From Artemisia argyi (taxonomy: Eukaryota; Streptophyta; Magnoliopsida; Asterales; Asteraceae): a DNA stretch of 64,000 bases. Under the pieces are notes generated by a model that saw nothing but the letters and a program-made list of their open reading frames with translations, did no database searches and was not told where the DNA came from. The stretch lies in the NCBI GenBank assembly GCA_030686995.1, contig CM060703.1, forward strand, positions 115,887,361 through 115,951,360, written 5' to 3'. The position numbers and the translations under genes are program-made. How positions within the stretch are numbered: the first letter of the stretch is position 1; every line of letters begins with the position of its first letter. Below are positions 1 through 13,116 of the stretch, piece by piece.

Positions 1-552
<552 letters not shown>

Positions 553-3500
553 TGTCACACCCCCAATTTACCTGACTTGCAGCGGAATGGAATGCCTGAG
601 GGTGTAACTGTCATAGCACCATAACAAGGAAATATTGAACGACCTAAAGTGTCGTTTTGAAAACACATCGTTTGACTTATTAAAACATTCAGAGTATATT
701 ACATAGGTCCCAAAAGTCATGAAAGGTTTACAGAAATAAGTTTAGACATGTCAAACGATAATTATACATAAGTGCATGAAAGTGTCAAAGTGAGACGCGT
801 CATCCTAGGTCCTCACTAAAATGACTCCATGCATGCCATGAAGTTTATGCTCTTAGTTACCTGAAAATACATTGCGGAAACGGTCAACACGAATGTTGGT
901 GAATAATCATAGGTTTGTAAGTTAAATCGTATGTACATAAACCACAAGTATAAAGTAAACCGACATAAATGTCAAAATGCTACATTGTCCCTTAAGCTCA
1001 TGGCCCCGAAGCTAGACTTTGTAATGCCCCAACAGAGTGTTTACCAGACACTCACTTGATAAGTCATGAAATGCATTCGTCCCGTTGGAGCAACCCAAAC
1101 ACGAATGGAGGCGTCACCCTCAATAGATCTATTCACTCACTCTCGCTTAGTACTTGAAATTAACGGTCCATGATATTGAAAAGGGGACTTGTTATGATAT
1201 GGTATAAAGGCAACTTAAGCAATGTATGGAATTTGTAATACTTGGGCATGTACGAAAGTAATTGATGCAATGTATTCTCCCCCGTGGGATTTGAAATCAA
1301 ATAAGTAATTGAAAATGGAGCCATGAAAACTCACCTCAACTGATGATACTGCGATGATATGAAATGAACAACAATGATTGGTTAACTGCCGCAACCTAAT
1401 ATGAATGATGAACGATCTCATTTAGATCACCAAATGATGTTATGAATGTCCATGCTCATGTTCCTATACCACTCTACTCTTTGGAAAAACACTTGTGTTA
1501 TCAAAAATATATAATCCAAGAATTTGGAAAAATATTGCTATTAGAAAATATAATAAGCTAGTTGTAATATATATATACTTATATATATATATCGTATGTT
1601 TCCATGTAAATGTTGAAATCCTCGGGTTGTAATCCTTGAAATATCGCCTTGAAATGATGAAAATATACTTGTAATAACTAATACTACATTAGTTATAAAA
1701 TTTGGTACTTAATATTATTTCTAGCTTATAAAAGTACTTCGTAGTTTTAGTGTCCATTTTTATTAAAAGCTGTCAAATAAAAATGGTTTTAGCCGATATT
1801 CAAACGTGAATATCTTTGTCGTTACTTGTCCGTTTTACTTGTTCTTTATGTCCACGGTTACGTCTTAGTATGTAGTAATATATTTTGGAAAGCTCGGCTC
1901 CTCCGGGTTACGTCTAAAGTCTCTTTTTGTCCAATGAAAAACGTCCAACAGCAAACATTTTCAGAAAAATACTTTTCGTCAACAATCTTGCAAAAATCAT
2001 AACTTCTTCGTTATAAACTCTTTTTAATCCGTTCTTTCGCCTACGGATTCATTTTTGAAAGTATTTTCTAAAAATTTTGCCAAAGTTCCCTTGGTGTTTA
2101 CTGATTTTCCAGGTTTTCACAAAATGGGACAGCATGTCTAAAATATGTTCCAAATCAAGTTTTCAAGGTTTATAACTAATTTCTACCATCACCAAACCTC
2201 TTGTAATCACCACATAGCTAATCTAATCCTACCATACACCTTCTTAGGGTGCCATGGACTCCTAACCAAGTTATTATAGCAAGGGGATTCATAAATAAAA
2301 AGTTAGGGTTTGTATGTTCCATTTTTGACAAAAAAAATGGTGGTATAGCTAGTTGTACATGGTTTTTAGCATGGAACTCATGAAATACATGTAAATATAA
2401 GATGGTTCATGTAAAAATAAAGTGGATAACTTACTTGATAAAATGAGATGATTAGATGATGAGTATGCTTGGATTACTTGTGTTTTTGTTGCTTTATTCT
2501 TGATTAGGCAAGTATAATGAACAAGTTTGATGTTATAACTTTTGAAAAATGATCACTTGATCTATGTATGGTGGTTTGGTCGTGGTTTGCAATGGAGAAG
2601 AGATGAGAATGAGATTTTGATCTAAAATGGATAAGAGTTTTGGTTAAATGAAGTTTTTAGATATTTAGAACTAGTTATAATGTATTATAATCACTTATAA
2701 ATGCACAAGGTTAAAGATTTTGTATAAAGTTGCCTAGGAGAGGACTTTAAGACCAGCCATGGTGAGCCAAGGGGGGGGGGGGTACTTGGTATTTAATTAG
2801 GAAATCTTGTGTAAGTTTAAGTGTTATTACGTGTTATTCGTTAAAATCGGGTACCGGGTTTAATAGAAATAAATGTTCACGAAGTTAACCGGGATGAAAT
2901 AACGTCATAATAATGATAAAAACATATTAAAAATATGTTGGGTACATTTACTGAGTGATCGGGTGATTATTGTTTAGTTTTCACGAAAACCGTCGTTATA
3001 TTCATAAGCGTACGTTATAAATAAAATAAATTTCCAAAATACTGGGTAACTGAATGTTATAACTTTTATGATGTTAAAATGGATATAAAAATATGTCGGG
3101 ACCATTGTGGGAATATTTAGATATATTCGTTGTGTATAAACCGGGTGTTAACGTTTACTATAAATACTTATACGTAAAAACGTTAAATGTACTGAATATA
3201 GAAATTTGAAAATCCTAAGAGTGGTATAATATGAAAATGCTGTTATGATGATATGCAGACTATCTCCAGTCCGTATGCAGTGTCTTTAGCACTAATGAAA
3301 TGAATTCGCACTTGAACCAATCCGGTTACGCGAATTTGAATACCCGTAAACTAAATTTACGATGAAATGAGTAATGCAAGTGAATGATGAAAACTTTTCC
3401 GGAAATGAATAGTGTTCAGTGAATAGTAAATTTCCCAAAAGTTTCTCAGAATATCAAATTGACCCCGAAAACGATGAATAGTAAAACGATGAATAGTGTT

Positions 3501-3590
3501 TTGATGAATAGTGATTTATGAATAGTAAAAAGTCGAAGTTTGGGAAAATGACCTGAAATGGTAAATGACGTGAAATGGTGAGTTGTGACA
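553..3590 (-). repeat. E1 3' LTR
   Basis: Starts TGTCACACCC and ends GTTGTGACA on the plus strand; near-identical copy at 6725-9770. Contains several TGAATAGT words at 3405-3530 (U3 start in the element's orientation) and a 12-G tract near 2771. The short ORFs inside are repeated in the other LTR and look spurious. Confidence 0.95.
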
Positions 3591-3601
3591 TCCGCCCACC
3601 C
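3591..3601 (-). other. E1 polypurine tract
   Basis: Reads GGGTGGGCGGA on the minus strand, immediately before the 3' LTR, where a plus-strand priming tract belongs. Confidence 0.8.
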
Positions 3602-3624
3602 AAATAGGAATTCAGTCCCTGAAT

Positions 3625-4443
3625 TCAGCTAGTGTTGGTCTCGGTAATAGGTTTGGTGAAAAGGTGTGGATACTTGCGTTGCATTTGGTCCTCTCGTTCC
3701 TAAGTAACCTCGGGTCCTCTTCGAGAATTCCAGCGAACCTTAACGATCGGAATTCTACTATGCTTTAACTGTTTGACCTCTCGGTCCATGATTTCAACTG
3801 GTTCCTCCACCAAGTTAAGCTTGTCATCTAGCTGAATCTCTTCTAATGGTATAACTGAAGACTCTTCTGAAAGGCATTTCTTGAGGTTTGAGACATGAAA
3901 TGTATTATGTACGTTGCTGAGTTCTGATGGTAGTTCAAGCTTGTAAGCTACTGGACCAATCCTTTCCAGTATCTTAAATGGACCAATGTATCTCGGATTC
4001 AACTTCCCACGCTTTCCAAATCGTATCACGCCCTTCCAAGGCGAGACTTTCAACATGACCTTGTCTCCAACCTGGAATTCCAATGGTTTACGTCTAACAT
4101 CTGCGTAGCTCTTCTGTCGGCTTCTAGCTGTTTCAAGCCTATCTCGAATCTGTATTATCTTTTCTGTTGTTTCCCTAATCATCTCTGGACCTGTGCATTG
4201 TACCTCTCCAACTTCTGCCCAACAAACTGGTGAACGACACTTACGACCATACAATGCCTCAAATGGTGCTGCTTTAATACTTGAATGGTAACTGTTGTTA
4301 TAAGAGAACTCGATTAATGGCAAATGGTTAGCCCAACCATTCCCAAAGTCAATCACACACGCTCACAGCATGTCCTCCAGTGTCTGAATAGTTCTCTCAC
4401 TCTGACCATCGGTCTGTGGATGGTAAGCAGTGCTCATGTCTAA
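3625..4443 (-). pseudogene. pol: E1 integrase C-terminal fragment with chromodomain-like end
   Basis: Remains of the integrase of a Tekay-type Gypsy element, the enzyme that joins element DNA to the chromosome. The frame begins in the conserved stretch STAYHPQTDGQSERT, just after the catalytic core, and continues through [15 protein letters not shown] and [11 protein letters not shown], the [10 protein letters not shown] region and [13 protein letters not shown]. It ends in VKVRWNS and a TWERED-like end typical of a chromodomain. Two in-frame stops break it: TGA near 4365 at an expected Arg (CGA to TGA) and TAG near 3697 at an expected Trp. The catalytic D,D and everything upstream are lost. 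It cannot be functional. Confidence 0.9.
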
Positions 4444-5516
4444 CTAGTACCCTTGAATAATAACATTGGACAACTAGGTTAAAGATGGTGATTCGGATGG
4501 TCTCGCAGTATCTTAGAATTTGTTGTTGAATTATGAATTCTCTCACTATATGCTTCTAGTCCTGGTTAGTATTTCTGTAATCCTTTCGTTGCTTTTATTG
4601 TATTGAGGAATCCTGCATGTAATTGATATGGAAAGTCTCTCTTAGGGAAGTCAGTGGGAAAATCCAACTTAATGGCTGAATGAGTGACTGGTGGGGTAAG
4701 TATCCAGGGATAGTTCGGCAAAAGGGATGTTTATGAAAGAGTTCCTTTGTTTACAAAACTTTTGGATGAAGATTGTCATTATCAATCCTTTGAAAAGGTA
4801 ATTATTTCCTTCATGGCATAATCCTTCCTGAATTTTACATAGGTGATCAGGCTATGTATAATTGAGGACTAATGATGCGATGTTGGATTTTGTCAAAATA
4901 TCATAACTTTTATCAAAAGTTTTAGATGGTGTTAAACGCATTGTTATAAAAATGGTGTCCTGATATTTTCTTTCAAGTAACATGAAAAATTGCCTCGCGT
5001 AATAATAGTAAATACTTGGTGTAATGACAGAAAATCAATTTATAGGATGGTGATAAAATAGCTTACTTCAGAAATTTTTCTGTAAAACAGTTTCCCCATA
5101 TGATAGTAAAATAGCTTGAATGGTGTATTGGATACGTGGGTGAATCTTGTCGAATGGTAATAGTCTACTAATTCGTCAAAAACAAAATCAACCTAATTCC
5201 TGATGAGACAATGCTAAAATGTTGCGAAACGATTGAAGTCTGAGCAATCGGGATAGAAAATGGAGTAAATGATGGTTATGATTATCACCTAGGTAACAAA
5301 GGATAGATACTACATTGGATAGGAAAGTGCTTAATGCCCCTAGGTCATGTCATCGTACCAACGGTAAGTACAAAAGGAAAGATACAACCCTAAAGGCTCG
5401 AACTACGGTTTATATATCGAAACAAAGCTCCTCCTGCTGAAGCATTGTTGTTATCCTTGATGTTTCTAATATCCTGACGGTCCTCTTTCAACAACTCACG
5501 CTATTCCTCGAGCGAT
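4444..5516. other. E1 degraded interior, no recognisable gene
   Basis: About 1.1 kb where an intact element would have protease, reverse transcriptase and RNase H. No conserved motif was found on either strand. The integrase homology stops abruptly near 4443, which suggests a deletion junction. Confidence 0.6.
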
Positions 5517-5846
5517 TCAGTCTTGATTCCCAGTTCCTGATTTTTCCTTGTTCCTTAGTTCCGGGCAGTCATTCTTGAAATGCCCTAAGTTTCCACATTT
5601 GAAGCAACTCCCTGGGATTTTCTGATTTGTGAGTTTCCTACAATTTTCAGTCCGATGACCCTGCTTCTTGCACACTCCACACGTTTTACTGCAATGACCT
5701 TGGTGATATTGATTACACAGGTTGTAGTAAGGTAACTTTCCAATATACCTTCTCTTTGTGTGCGGTTCTGCAGCAAAGGCTCTATTCATTTCTTGTCCTT
5801 TGGGTGATTGTGGAGCAGCATTGCAACCTAGATTGTTGTTCCACAC
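5517..5846 (-). pseudogene. gag: E1 gag nucleocapsid fragment (zinc knuckles)
   Basis: A fragment of the Gypsy Gag nucleocapsid region, which binds and packages element RNA. Two CX2CX4HX4C knuckles are visible, CGVCKKQGHRTENC and CFKCGNLGHFKNDC, preceded by a Cys/His segment CNQYHQGHCSKTC. The same three-part layout occurs in element F's gag, which links the two. The capsid part upstream is not recognisable. Confidence 0.85.
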
Positions 5847-6709
5847 CTTCTGTGGCTAGGATAATAGTAAAAGCTAGTGAGGATATAAATCTGGTCTAGG
5901 GACTTCCTGGTGTCCCTCTGTGAGAAATCAGGTTTGTGGCATCATAAGGTCGAGATAGTCCTGAAGTGGTGTCTGAAGTTGCGCATCTATCAAATCTTAG
6001 ATAATGTAGGTTCTGAACCATTCCTGAAGAATCTGCGGATGTTTCTGTTGAGTCCGTGTTATTGGTATTATCTACTAGGTGTCATCTAGTTCATGGCAAG
6101 TGGGAATGGAAAAGGGAAATGACAATGATGGTACCAGTGAATGAAATACTACCCTCTTTCGTGCTACCTCGCGACATCCAAAAGGTAAAACTAAAGTACA
6201 CACTGTGGGAAGGCCAATAGTGTAATAAGTAACTGATGGTGGTGATAGTACCTGAGTAGTAAGTGCCCTACTAGTGATGGAAAGAAAACACACTATCTTC
6301 CTTGCAATAAGCATCCTAATAAGTCCATTAAGATTAATTCTGAATACACTACCAAAAGGCATTCTATGTACGGGCTGAATGATAGGAAGACTCTGTTCCT
6401 ATGGCAAATCAATAGTACTAATGGTGGTGTAAGTGCAACTGATGGTATAATGGTAGTGGAAGATGACAAGGCATCTTCAATGTTGGAATCCGATAAAAGG
6501 ATGTCAGGGTGAGTATCTGAAGACATGTCACTTGTGAACCAGGTCAATAAAATGATATACATATACGGATATGAGTATAAATAACTCGCACAGGGTATGC
6601 ATGAAACAACATGTATCATGATTATGCACTTATGATGAAATGATGAGATGCTATGATGATGTGGTTATAGTCTAGGGTCAATGATACATCCTAGTTCTCT
6701 ATAACCTTA
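5847..6709. other. E1 leader and degraded gag region
   Basis: Between the zinc-knuckle fragment and the primer-binding site. The short frames here show no family motif. Probably 5' leader plus decayed capsid sequence. Confidence 0.5.
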
Positions 6710-6721
6710 GCTCTGGTACCA
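6710..6721 (-). other. E1 primer-binding site (tRNA-Met type)
   Basis: Reads TGGTACCAGAGC on the minus strand, three bases from the 5' LTR. It is one base from the usual initiator-Met site TGGTATCAGAGC and identical to the site in element F. Confidence 0.9.
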
Positions 6722-6724
6722 ATC

Positions 6725-9700
6725 TGTCACACCCCCAATTTACCTGACTTGCAGCGGAATGGAATGCCTGAGGGTGTAACTGTCATAGCACCATAACAAG
6801 GAAATATTGAACGACCTAAAGTGTCGTTTTGAAAACACATCGTTTGACTTATTAAAACATTCAGAGTATATTACATAGGTCCCAAAAGTCATGAAAGGTT
6901 TACAGAAATAAGTTTAGACATGTCAAACGATAATTATACATAAGTGCATGAAAGTGTCAAAGTGAGACGCGTCATCCTAGGTCCTCACTAAAATGACTCC
7001 ATGCATGCCATGAAGTTTATGCTCTTAGTTACCTGAAAATACATTGCGGAAACGGTCAACACGAATGTTGGTGAATAATCATAGGTTTGTAAGTTAAATC
7101 GTATGTACATAAACCACAAGTATAAAGTAAACCGACATAAATGTCAAAATGCTACATTGTCCCTTAAGCTCATGGCCCCGAAGCTAGACTTTGTAATGCC
7201 CCAACAGAGTGTTTACCAGACACTCACTTGATAAGACATGAAATGCATTCGTCCCGTTGGAGCAACCCAAACACGAATGGAGGCGTCACCCTCAATAGAT
7301 CTATTCACTCACTCTCGCTTAGTACTTGAAATTAACGGTCCATGATATTGAAAAGGGGACTTGTTATGATATGGTATAAAGGCAACTTAAGCAATGTATG
7401 GAATTTGTAATACTTGGGCATGTACGAAAGTAATTGATGCAATGTATTCTCCCCCGTGGGATTTGAAATCAAATAAGTAATTGAAAACGGGGCCATGAAA
7501 ACTCACCTCAACTGATGATACTGCGATGATATGAAATGAACAACAATGATTGGTTAACTGCCGCAACCTAATATGAATGATGAACGATCTCATTTAGATC
7601 ACCAAATGATGTTATGAATGTCCATGCTCATGTTCCTATACCACTCTACTCTTTGGAAAAACACTTGTGTTATCAAAAATATATAATCCAAGAATTTGGA
7701 AAAATATTGCTATTAGAAAATATAATAAGCTAGTTGTAATATATATATACTTATATATATATATCGTATGTTTCCATGTAAATGTTGAAATCCTCGGGTT
7801 GTAATCCTTGAAATATCGCCTTGAAATGATGAAAATATACTTGTAATAACTAATACTACATTAGTTATAAAATTTGGTACTTAATATTATTTCTAGCTTA
7901 TAAAAGTACTTCGTAGTTTTAGTGTCCATTTTTATTAAAAGCTGTCAAATAAAAATGGTTTTAGCCGATATTCAAACGTGAATATCTTTGTCGTTACTTG
8001 TCCGTTTTACTTGTTCTTTATGTCCACGGTTACGTCCTAGTATGTAGTAATATATTTTGGAAAGCTCGGCTCCTCCGGGTTACGTCTAAAGTCTCTTTTT
8101 GTCCAATGAAAAACGTCCAACAGCAAACATTTTCAGAAAAATACTTTTCGTCAACAATCTTGCAAAAATCATAACTTCTTCGTTATAAACTCTTTTTAAT
8201 CCGTTCTTTCGCCTACGGATTCGTTTTTGAAAGTATTTTCTAAAAATTTTGCCAAAGTTCCCTTGGTGTTTACAGATTTTCCAGGTTTTCACAAAATGGG
8301 ACAGCATGTCTAAAATATGTTCCAAATCAAGTTTTCAAGGTTTATAACTAATTTCTACCATCACCAAACCTCTTGTAATCACCACATAGCTAATCTAATC
8401 CTACCATACACCTTCTTAGGGTGCCATGGACTCCTAACCAAGTTATTATAGCAAGGGGATTCATAAATAAAAAGTTAGGGTTTGTATGTTCCATTTTTGA
8501 CAAAATAAATGGTGGTATAGCTAGTTGTACATGGTTTTTAGCATGGAACTCATGAAATACATGTAAATATAAGATGATTCATGTAAAAATAAAGTTGAAA
8601 ACTTACTTGATAAAATGAGATGATTAGATGATGAGTATGCTTGGATTACTTGTGTTTTTGTTGCTTGATTCTTGATTAGGCAAGTATAATGAACAAGTTT
8701 GATGTTATAACTTTTGAAAAATGATCACTTGATCTATGTATGGTGGTTTGGTCGTGGTTTGCAATGGAGAAGAGATGAGAATGAGATTTTGATCTAAAAT
8801 GGATAAGAGTTTTGGTTAAATGAAGTTTTTAGATATTTAGAACTAGTTATAATGTATTATAATCACTTATAAATGCACAAGGTTAAAGATTTTGTATAAA
8901 GTTGCCTAGGAGAGGACTTTAAGACCAGCCATGGTGAGCCAAGGGGGGGGGGGGGGGGGGGGTACTTGGTATTTAATTAGGAAATCTTGTGTAAGTTTAA
9001 GTGTTATTACGTGTTATTCGTTAAAATCGGGTACCGGGTTTAATAGAAATAAATGTTCACGAAGTTAACCGGGATGAAATAACGTCATAATAATGATAAA
9101 AACATATTAAAAATATGTTGGGTACATTTACTGAGTGATCGGGTGATTATTGTTTAGTTTTCACGAAAACCGTCGTTATATTCATAAGCGTACGTTATAA
9201 ATAAAATAAATTTCCAAAATACTGGGTAACTGAATGTTATAACTTTTATGATGTTAAAATGGATATAAAAATATGTCGGGACCATTGTGGGAATATTTAG
9301 ATATATTCGTCGTGTATAAACCGGGTGTTAACGTTTACTATAAATACTTATACGTAAAAACGTTAAATGTACTGAATATAGAAATTTGAAAATCCTAAGA
9401 GTGGTATAATATGAAAATGCTGTTATGATGATATGCAGACTATCTCCAGTCCGTATGCAGTGTCTTTAGCACTAATGAAATGAATTCGCACTTGAACCAA
9501 TCCGGTTACGCGAATTTGAATACCCGTAAACTAAATTTACGATGAAATGAGTAATGCAAGTGAATGATGAAAACTTTTCCGGAAATGAATAGTGTTCAGT
9601 GAATAGTAAATTTCCCAAAAGTTTCTCAGAATATCAAATTGACCCCGAAAATGATGAATAGTAAAATGATGAATAGTGTTTTGATGAATAGTGATTTATG

Positions 9701-9769
9701 AATAGTAAAAAGTCGAAGTTTGGGAAAATGACCTGAAATGGTAAATGACGTGAAATGGTGAGTTGTGAC

Positions 9770-9770
<1 letters not shown>
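6725..9770 (-). repeat. E1 5' LTR
   Basis: Near-identical partner of 553-3590; 8 bp longer because the G tract near 8943 has 20 rather than 12 Gs. The next bases on the right return to the AAT microsatellite. Confidence 0.95.

Positions 9771-9832
<62 letters not shown>
9771..9832. repeat. (AAT)n microsatellite, right part
   Basis: About 20 units, the continuation of the run that ends at 552. The 5' LTR of element A begins at the very next base, so two insertions flank this tract. Confidence 0.95.
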
Positions 9833-10399
9833 TGTTAATACAAATATTGCCTAAAAACGTTATTTATATTTTACGATCTTTCTTAGTTTTGTTAACTACA
9901 AAAGGTAAAGTTTATTTTTTGCAAATCGTAAATATAGTGTAAAAGTCTTTTACTTAACTTCACTCAAACTACATTTACATGTTTTCATAAAGTGATTTCT
10001 AATCAAGTATACTTTAGTTTAAGTTCATGTGTTAAAAATGTCTTATAAGTATATTTAGGAAGTTTTCTAAATAGTATGTCTTATTATAATATAAGCAAGC
10101 AAACTTTTTTTTGGTAAATCATTTACTTGCTAACATCTCAAACAAACATTTTTGAGTCTATACATAAACACTTTTACAAGTATACTTTCTTTTTTTTTAA
10201 GAATATCCAAAATTAGAAATCATATGTATACTTACATCATTCCTTGCACCACACATGTCCCTTCAAGGAAACATGTGTGTAAGAAACATGTTTTATCTTG
10301 TATAGATTCATACTCAAGATCTCAAAGTTGACTTTGTGAGATCTTGAGAATATTGTGTTAGATTTTGTATATCTTGTGCAGGATTCTGTCAGGGCTTCT

Positions 10400-10447
10400 G
10401 GCGGAACCCTCAAGTACAATGGACGGAACCAAAGAATTGGTTCCGCC
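10400..10447 (+). repeat. Element A palindromic GGAACC motif cluster in U3
   Basis: Holds GGCGGAACC (10400-10408), then a hairpin with 9-bp arms CGGAACCAA and TTGGTTCCG (10424-10432 and 10437-10445) around a 4-base loop. It lies about 30 bp upstream of the TATA box. The same word family recurs at 12671, 16212, 57434 and 60239. Sireviruses are known to carry conserved repetitive palindromes; this seems to be this element's version. Confidence 0.85.
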
Positions 10448-10476
10448 GTATCCGTGGGTTGATCTGGAAGTTGGCT

Positions 10477-10485
10477 TATAAATAG
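10477..10485 (+). promoter_or_regulatory. Element A LTR TATA box
   Basis: TATAAATAG, a good plant TATA box, in the middle of the LTR where the U3/R boundary is expected. Transcription probably starts near 10510. Confidence 0.7.
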
Positions 10486-11113
10486 CAACCCACTCTTTGA
10501 GTTTTTCTAATCACTCACTATCATAATATACTGCATATACTTCATTTCTAACTCAGTACACTTTCATATTTGTGAGTCTTTCTTTGTAGCAAGAAGATCA
10601 CGAACTCACAAGCTTCAACACAACATTGCAAGACTTGTCAAGCATAGCATAGTGTAAACTAGTAAAGTTTATACATCATTGTATTGTATCCATTTGTAGT
10701 GATCGGTTCGTATTTTAGTCCTCAAAATACTTAGAGTATCGGGAGTTGTTGTACCCTTGTAAAAGAACTATCGGGAGTGGTTGTACCCTTGTGAAAGAAC
10801 TCGACGTCTAGCTTAGTGTCGGAAATAGTGTGTAAGCGACGTGTAAGGTTTTCTCCGCCGGATAAAGGAGCTTGTTGACTAGTGCAAGAAACTCTCGAGT
10901 TGTATACTCGGGGCGTGGAGTAGGGCAAGGAAAAAGAGTCCTTGTAGCCGAACCACGATAAACAATCGTGTTATGGTTTGATCGTTTCTTACTTTTATTC
11001 TTGCAAATTATTTATTGTTTGGTAAGTTTTAGTTGTCGATTACACGTAAAAGTTTTCAATGAAAATCAAGTTAAAACCGGTAAACTATTCAACCCCGTTC
11101 TAGTTTTCTACAA

Positions 11114-11127
11114 TTGGCATCAAGAGC
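11114..11127 (+). other. Element A primer-binding site
   Basis: TTGGCATCAAGAGC, one base after the LTR end; a diverged form of the initiator-Met tRNA site TGGTATCAGAGC. Confidence 0.75.
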
Positions 11128-11179
11128 TACGTTACTCAAGATTTTAAAATATATTGTATCTTAAAACTTGGAACGATCC

Positions 11180-12736
11180 ATGGATTTTGAAAATTTCAAA
11201 GAAGGGCAATCTATGCAAAGACCACCACTATTTGAACAAAATGGTTTTATATATTGGAAAAACCATTTTGAAACTTACGTAAAATCAAAGGACATAGATC
11301 TATGGTATATTATTATTGAAGGTGATCACAAGGCTACCGGAAGTGGTCGGGATGAGGATAGTTCACTCACTAAACATAGTGATGATCAAAAGAAACTAAT
11401 TGCCAAAAATAATGAAGCAAAAATGATGCTTTATAATGCCTTACCAAAGAAAGAGTATGAAAGAGTTTTTATGTGCAAAACCGCTAAAGAAATTTGGCAA
11501 TATTTAATAACTACTCATCAAGGAAATTCACAAGTTAAGGATAACAAAATTGATCTTCTTGTCCAACAATATGAACAATTTTCTATTCCCGAAGATGAAA
11601 CTATTGATAGTGCATTTGCTAGATTTAACACTCTTATTACTTTACTTAAAGCATTTAATGAATCTTTTTGTAGCATGAATTTTGTCAGGAAATTCCTCAG
11701 AGCACTCCGTCCTAAGTGGAGAGCAAAAGTAACAGCTATTGAAGAATATAAGGATCTTTCAAGCATGGCACTTGACGAGCTTATTGGAAACCTCAAAGTT
11801 CACGAAATGGTATTGGAAAAAGATTCGGAAATAGTTAGAGGAAAGAAAGAAAAAGTGAAATCTATTGCCTTAAAAGCTAGAATAGAATCAAGTGACGATG
11901 AGGAATCAAGTTAGGATAGTGAAGATGAAGAATATGCCATGGCGGTTAGAGACTTCAAGAAGTTGTTTAGAAGACGAGGAAAGTTTGTAAGGCAACCTAA
12001 AGATGAAAAGAAATCTTCACGAAAAGATCTGGATATGAAGAAAGTCAAGAATGAAAGAAAGTGTTTTAGATGCGGAGATACAAGTCACTTAATAGGAGAA
12101 TGTCCAAAACCACCCAAAAGCAAAACTCAAAGTGCTTTTGTGAGTGGTGCTTTGAGTGATAGTGAGAATGATGATGAAGAACCGACAAATGACGAAGTAG
12201 CTCTTATGGCTCAAAGCTTAAATGAGGTACATTCCGATTCATCTTACTCTTCTATTGATGATGACACATTAGAACAACAATACAACAAAGTTTGTGAGTT
12301 AAGCTTAAAAATCATAAACAAAAACAAATTTTTGAAGACTAAAAAGGAATTTTTAGAAAACGAGGTTTACGAATTAAAAGAAAAAGCTAAACGTTTGGAA
12401 AAGAGTAAAAATGTTGAAACAACTTGCAAATCATGTCAAGAGTTCAAACTTGAAATTGAGAAGCTTAAAATCACACAAGATAATCTTATTAAATAAAACT
12501 CAAAGTTTAAGAAGTTTGATAAAAGTATTTGTTGTGCGGATGAAATAATGAAACTCCAAAAATCACACTTTGATAGAACAGGGTTAGGATTCATGAAAAC
12601 AATATCAATAAGTAGTTTAAAGAAACAAGGCGAAAAAGGACAAGAAAATGACAAAACTACAGTATTGACCCACGGAACTGACGGAACCAAAAATTTGTTT
12701 TTGCCAGTTGAACCCATTGGTTCCGTGGAGGCTTAG
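11180..12736 (+). pseudogene. gag: Element A gag
   Basis: Copia Gag, the protein that forms the virus-like particle and binds element RNA. ATG 11180 is the first good start. The N-terminal part has the plant Copia gag pattern (FIYWKNHFETYV, KEIWQYLITTHQG, LRALRPKWRAKVTAIEEYKDL). An acidic linker follows, then one knuckle CFRCGDTSHLIGEC and a Lys/Glu-rich coiled coil (KTKKEFLENEVYELKEKAKRLEK), a layout known in Sireviruses. In-frame stops at 11912 (TAG) and 12494 (TAA) break it, and the same frame stays open to 12736. The GGAACC motif at 12671-12727 lies inside this frame. Dead as it stands. Confidence 0.9.
12671..12727 (+). repeat. GGAACC motif pair inside gag-pol
   Basis: CACGGAAC and GACGGAACC at the left, GGTTCCGTG at 12719-12727: the element A palindrome word, here within a reading frame, near the gag/pol junction. 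Confidence 0.75.
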
Positions 12737-13116
12737 TAACTAACCGTAATGAATTTGTTAAAGTTACAAAGAAGTCCAACACTAGTTCAACTGAAACCAA
12801 ACTTAAACCAGCCATTAAAATAGGAGTAGGGCTTGCTAAAAATGAATTTAGAACTAGAACTACTCAACAAAGACCTAAAACGCCTATATCCAAACGCCCC
12901 TTTCCAAAGAGCAACTACAACACACAACCCTACTTTCAACATAGTTGGGGTCAAAACATACCTAGACATCATCAGGTTCCAAACTATATGTCTTGGAACC
13001 CATATCCACCATTTCCTTACATGAATCAAGGTAATGACATGATTAACCAAAATGGACCCATGAGATATTGTGGACCAAATGTTTGAATGTTTGTTATAAA
13101 ATAGGTTTGCTTAGAA
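12737..13116 (+). pseudogene. pol: Element A gag-pol linker region
   Basis: A frame in register with pol shows a Pro/Asn/Gln-rich linker (NYMSWNPYPPFPYMNQG), as often found between Copia nucleocapsid and protease. Stops at 13084 (TGA) and near 13102 (TAG) interrupt it before the protease begins. Confidence 0.65.

Larger units (their letters stand above)
553..9770 (-). mobile_element. E1: deleted Gypsy (Tekay-like) LTR retrotransposon
   Basis: Two direct LTRs of 3038 and 3046 bp bracket only 3134 bp of internal sequence. The primer-binding site lies beside the right LTR and the purine tract beside the left LTR, so transcription runs right to left. The interior keeps a zinc-knuckle piece of gag and the C-terminal part of integrase. 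Protease, reverse transcriptase and RNase H are missing. The LTR pair differs at about 14 sites by eye (near 0.5%) plus a G-tract length change, so it is a fairly young insertion. Assignment to Tekay rests on the integrase C-terminus and chromodomain-like end. Confidence 0.93.
9833..11112 (+). repeat. Element A 5' LTR
   Basis: 1280 bp, from TGTTAATACAAAT to TTTTCTACA, directly before the primer-binding site. Its first 600 bp recur at 59674-60282. Confidence 0.93.

Noticed and set aside
1215..1421. 68-aa minus ORF repeated at 7387-7593
   Set aside because: Repeated only because it lies in both E1 LTRs; no motif, no family, short.
8086..8325. 79-aa minus ORF in the E1 5' LTR
   Set aside because: The matching frame is broken in the other LTR and composition is that of AT-rich non-coding DNA.
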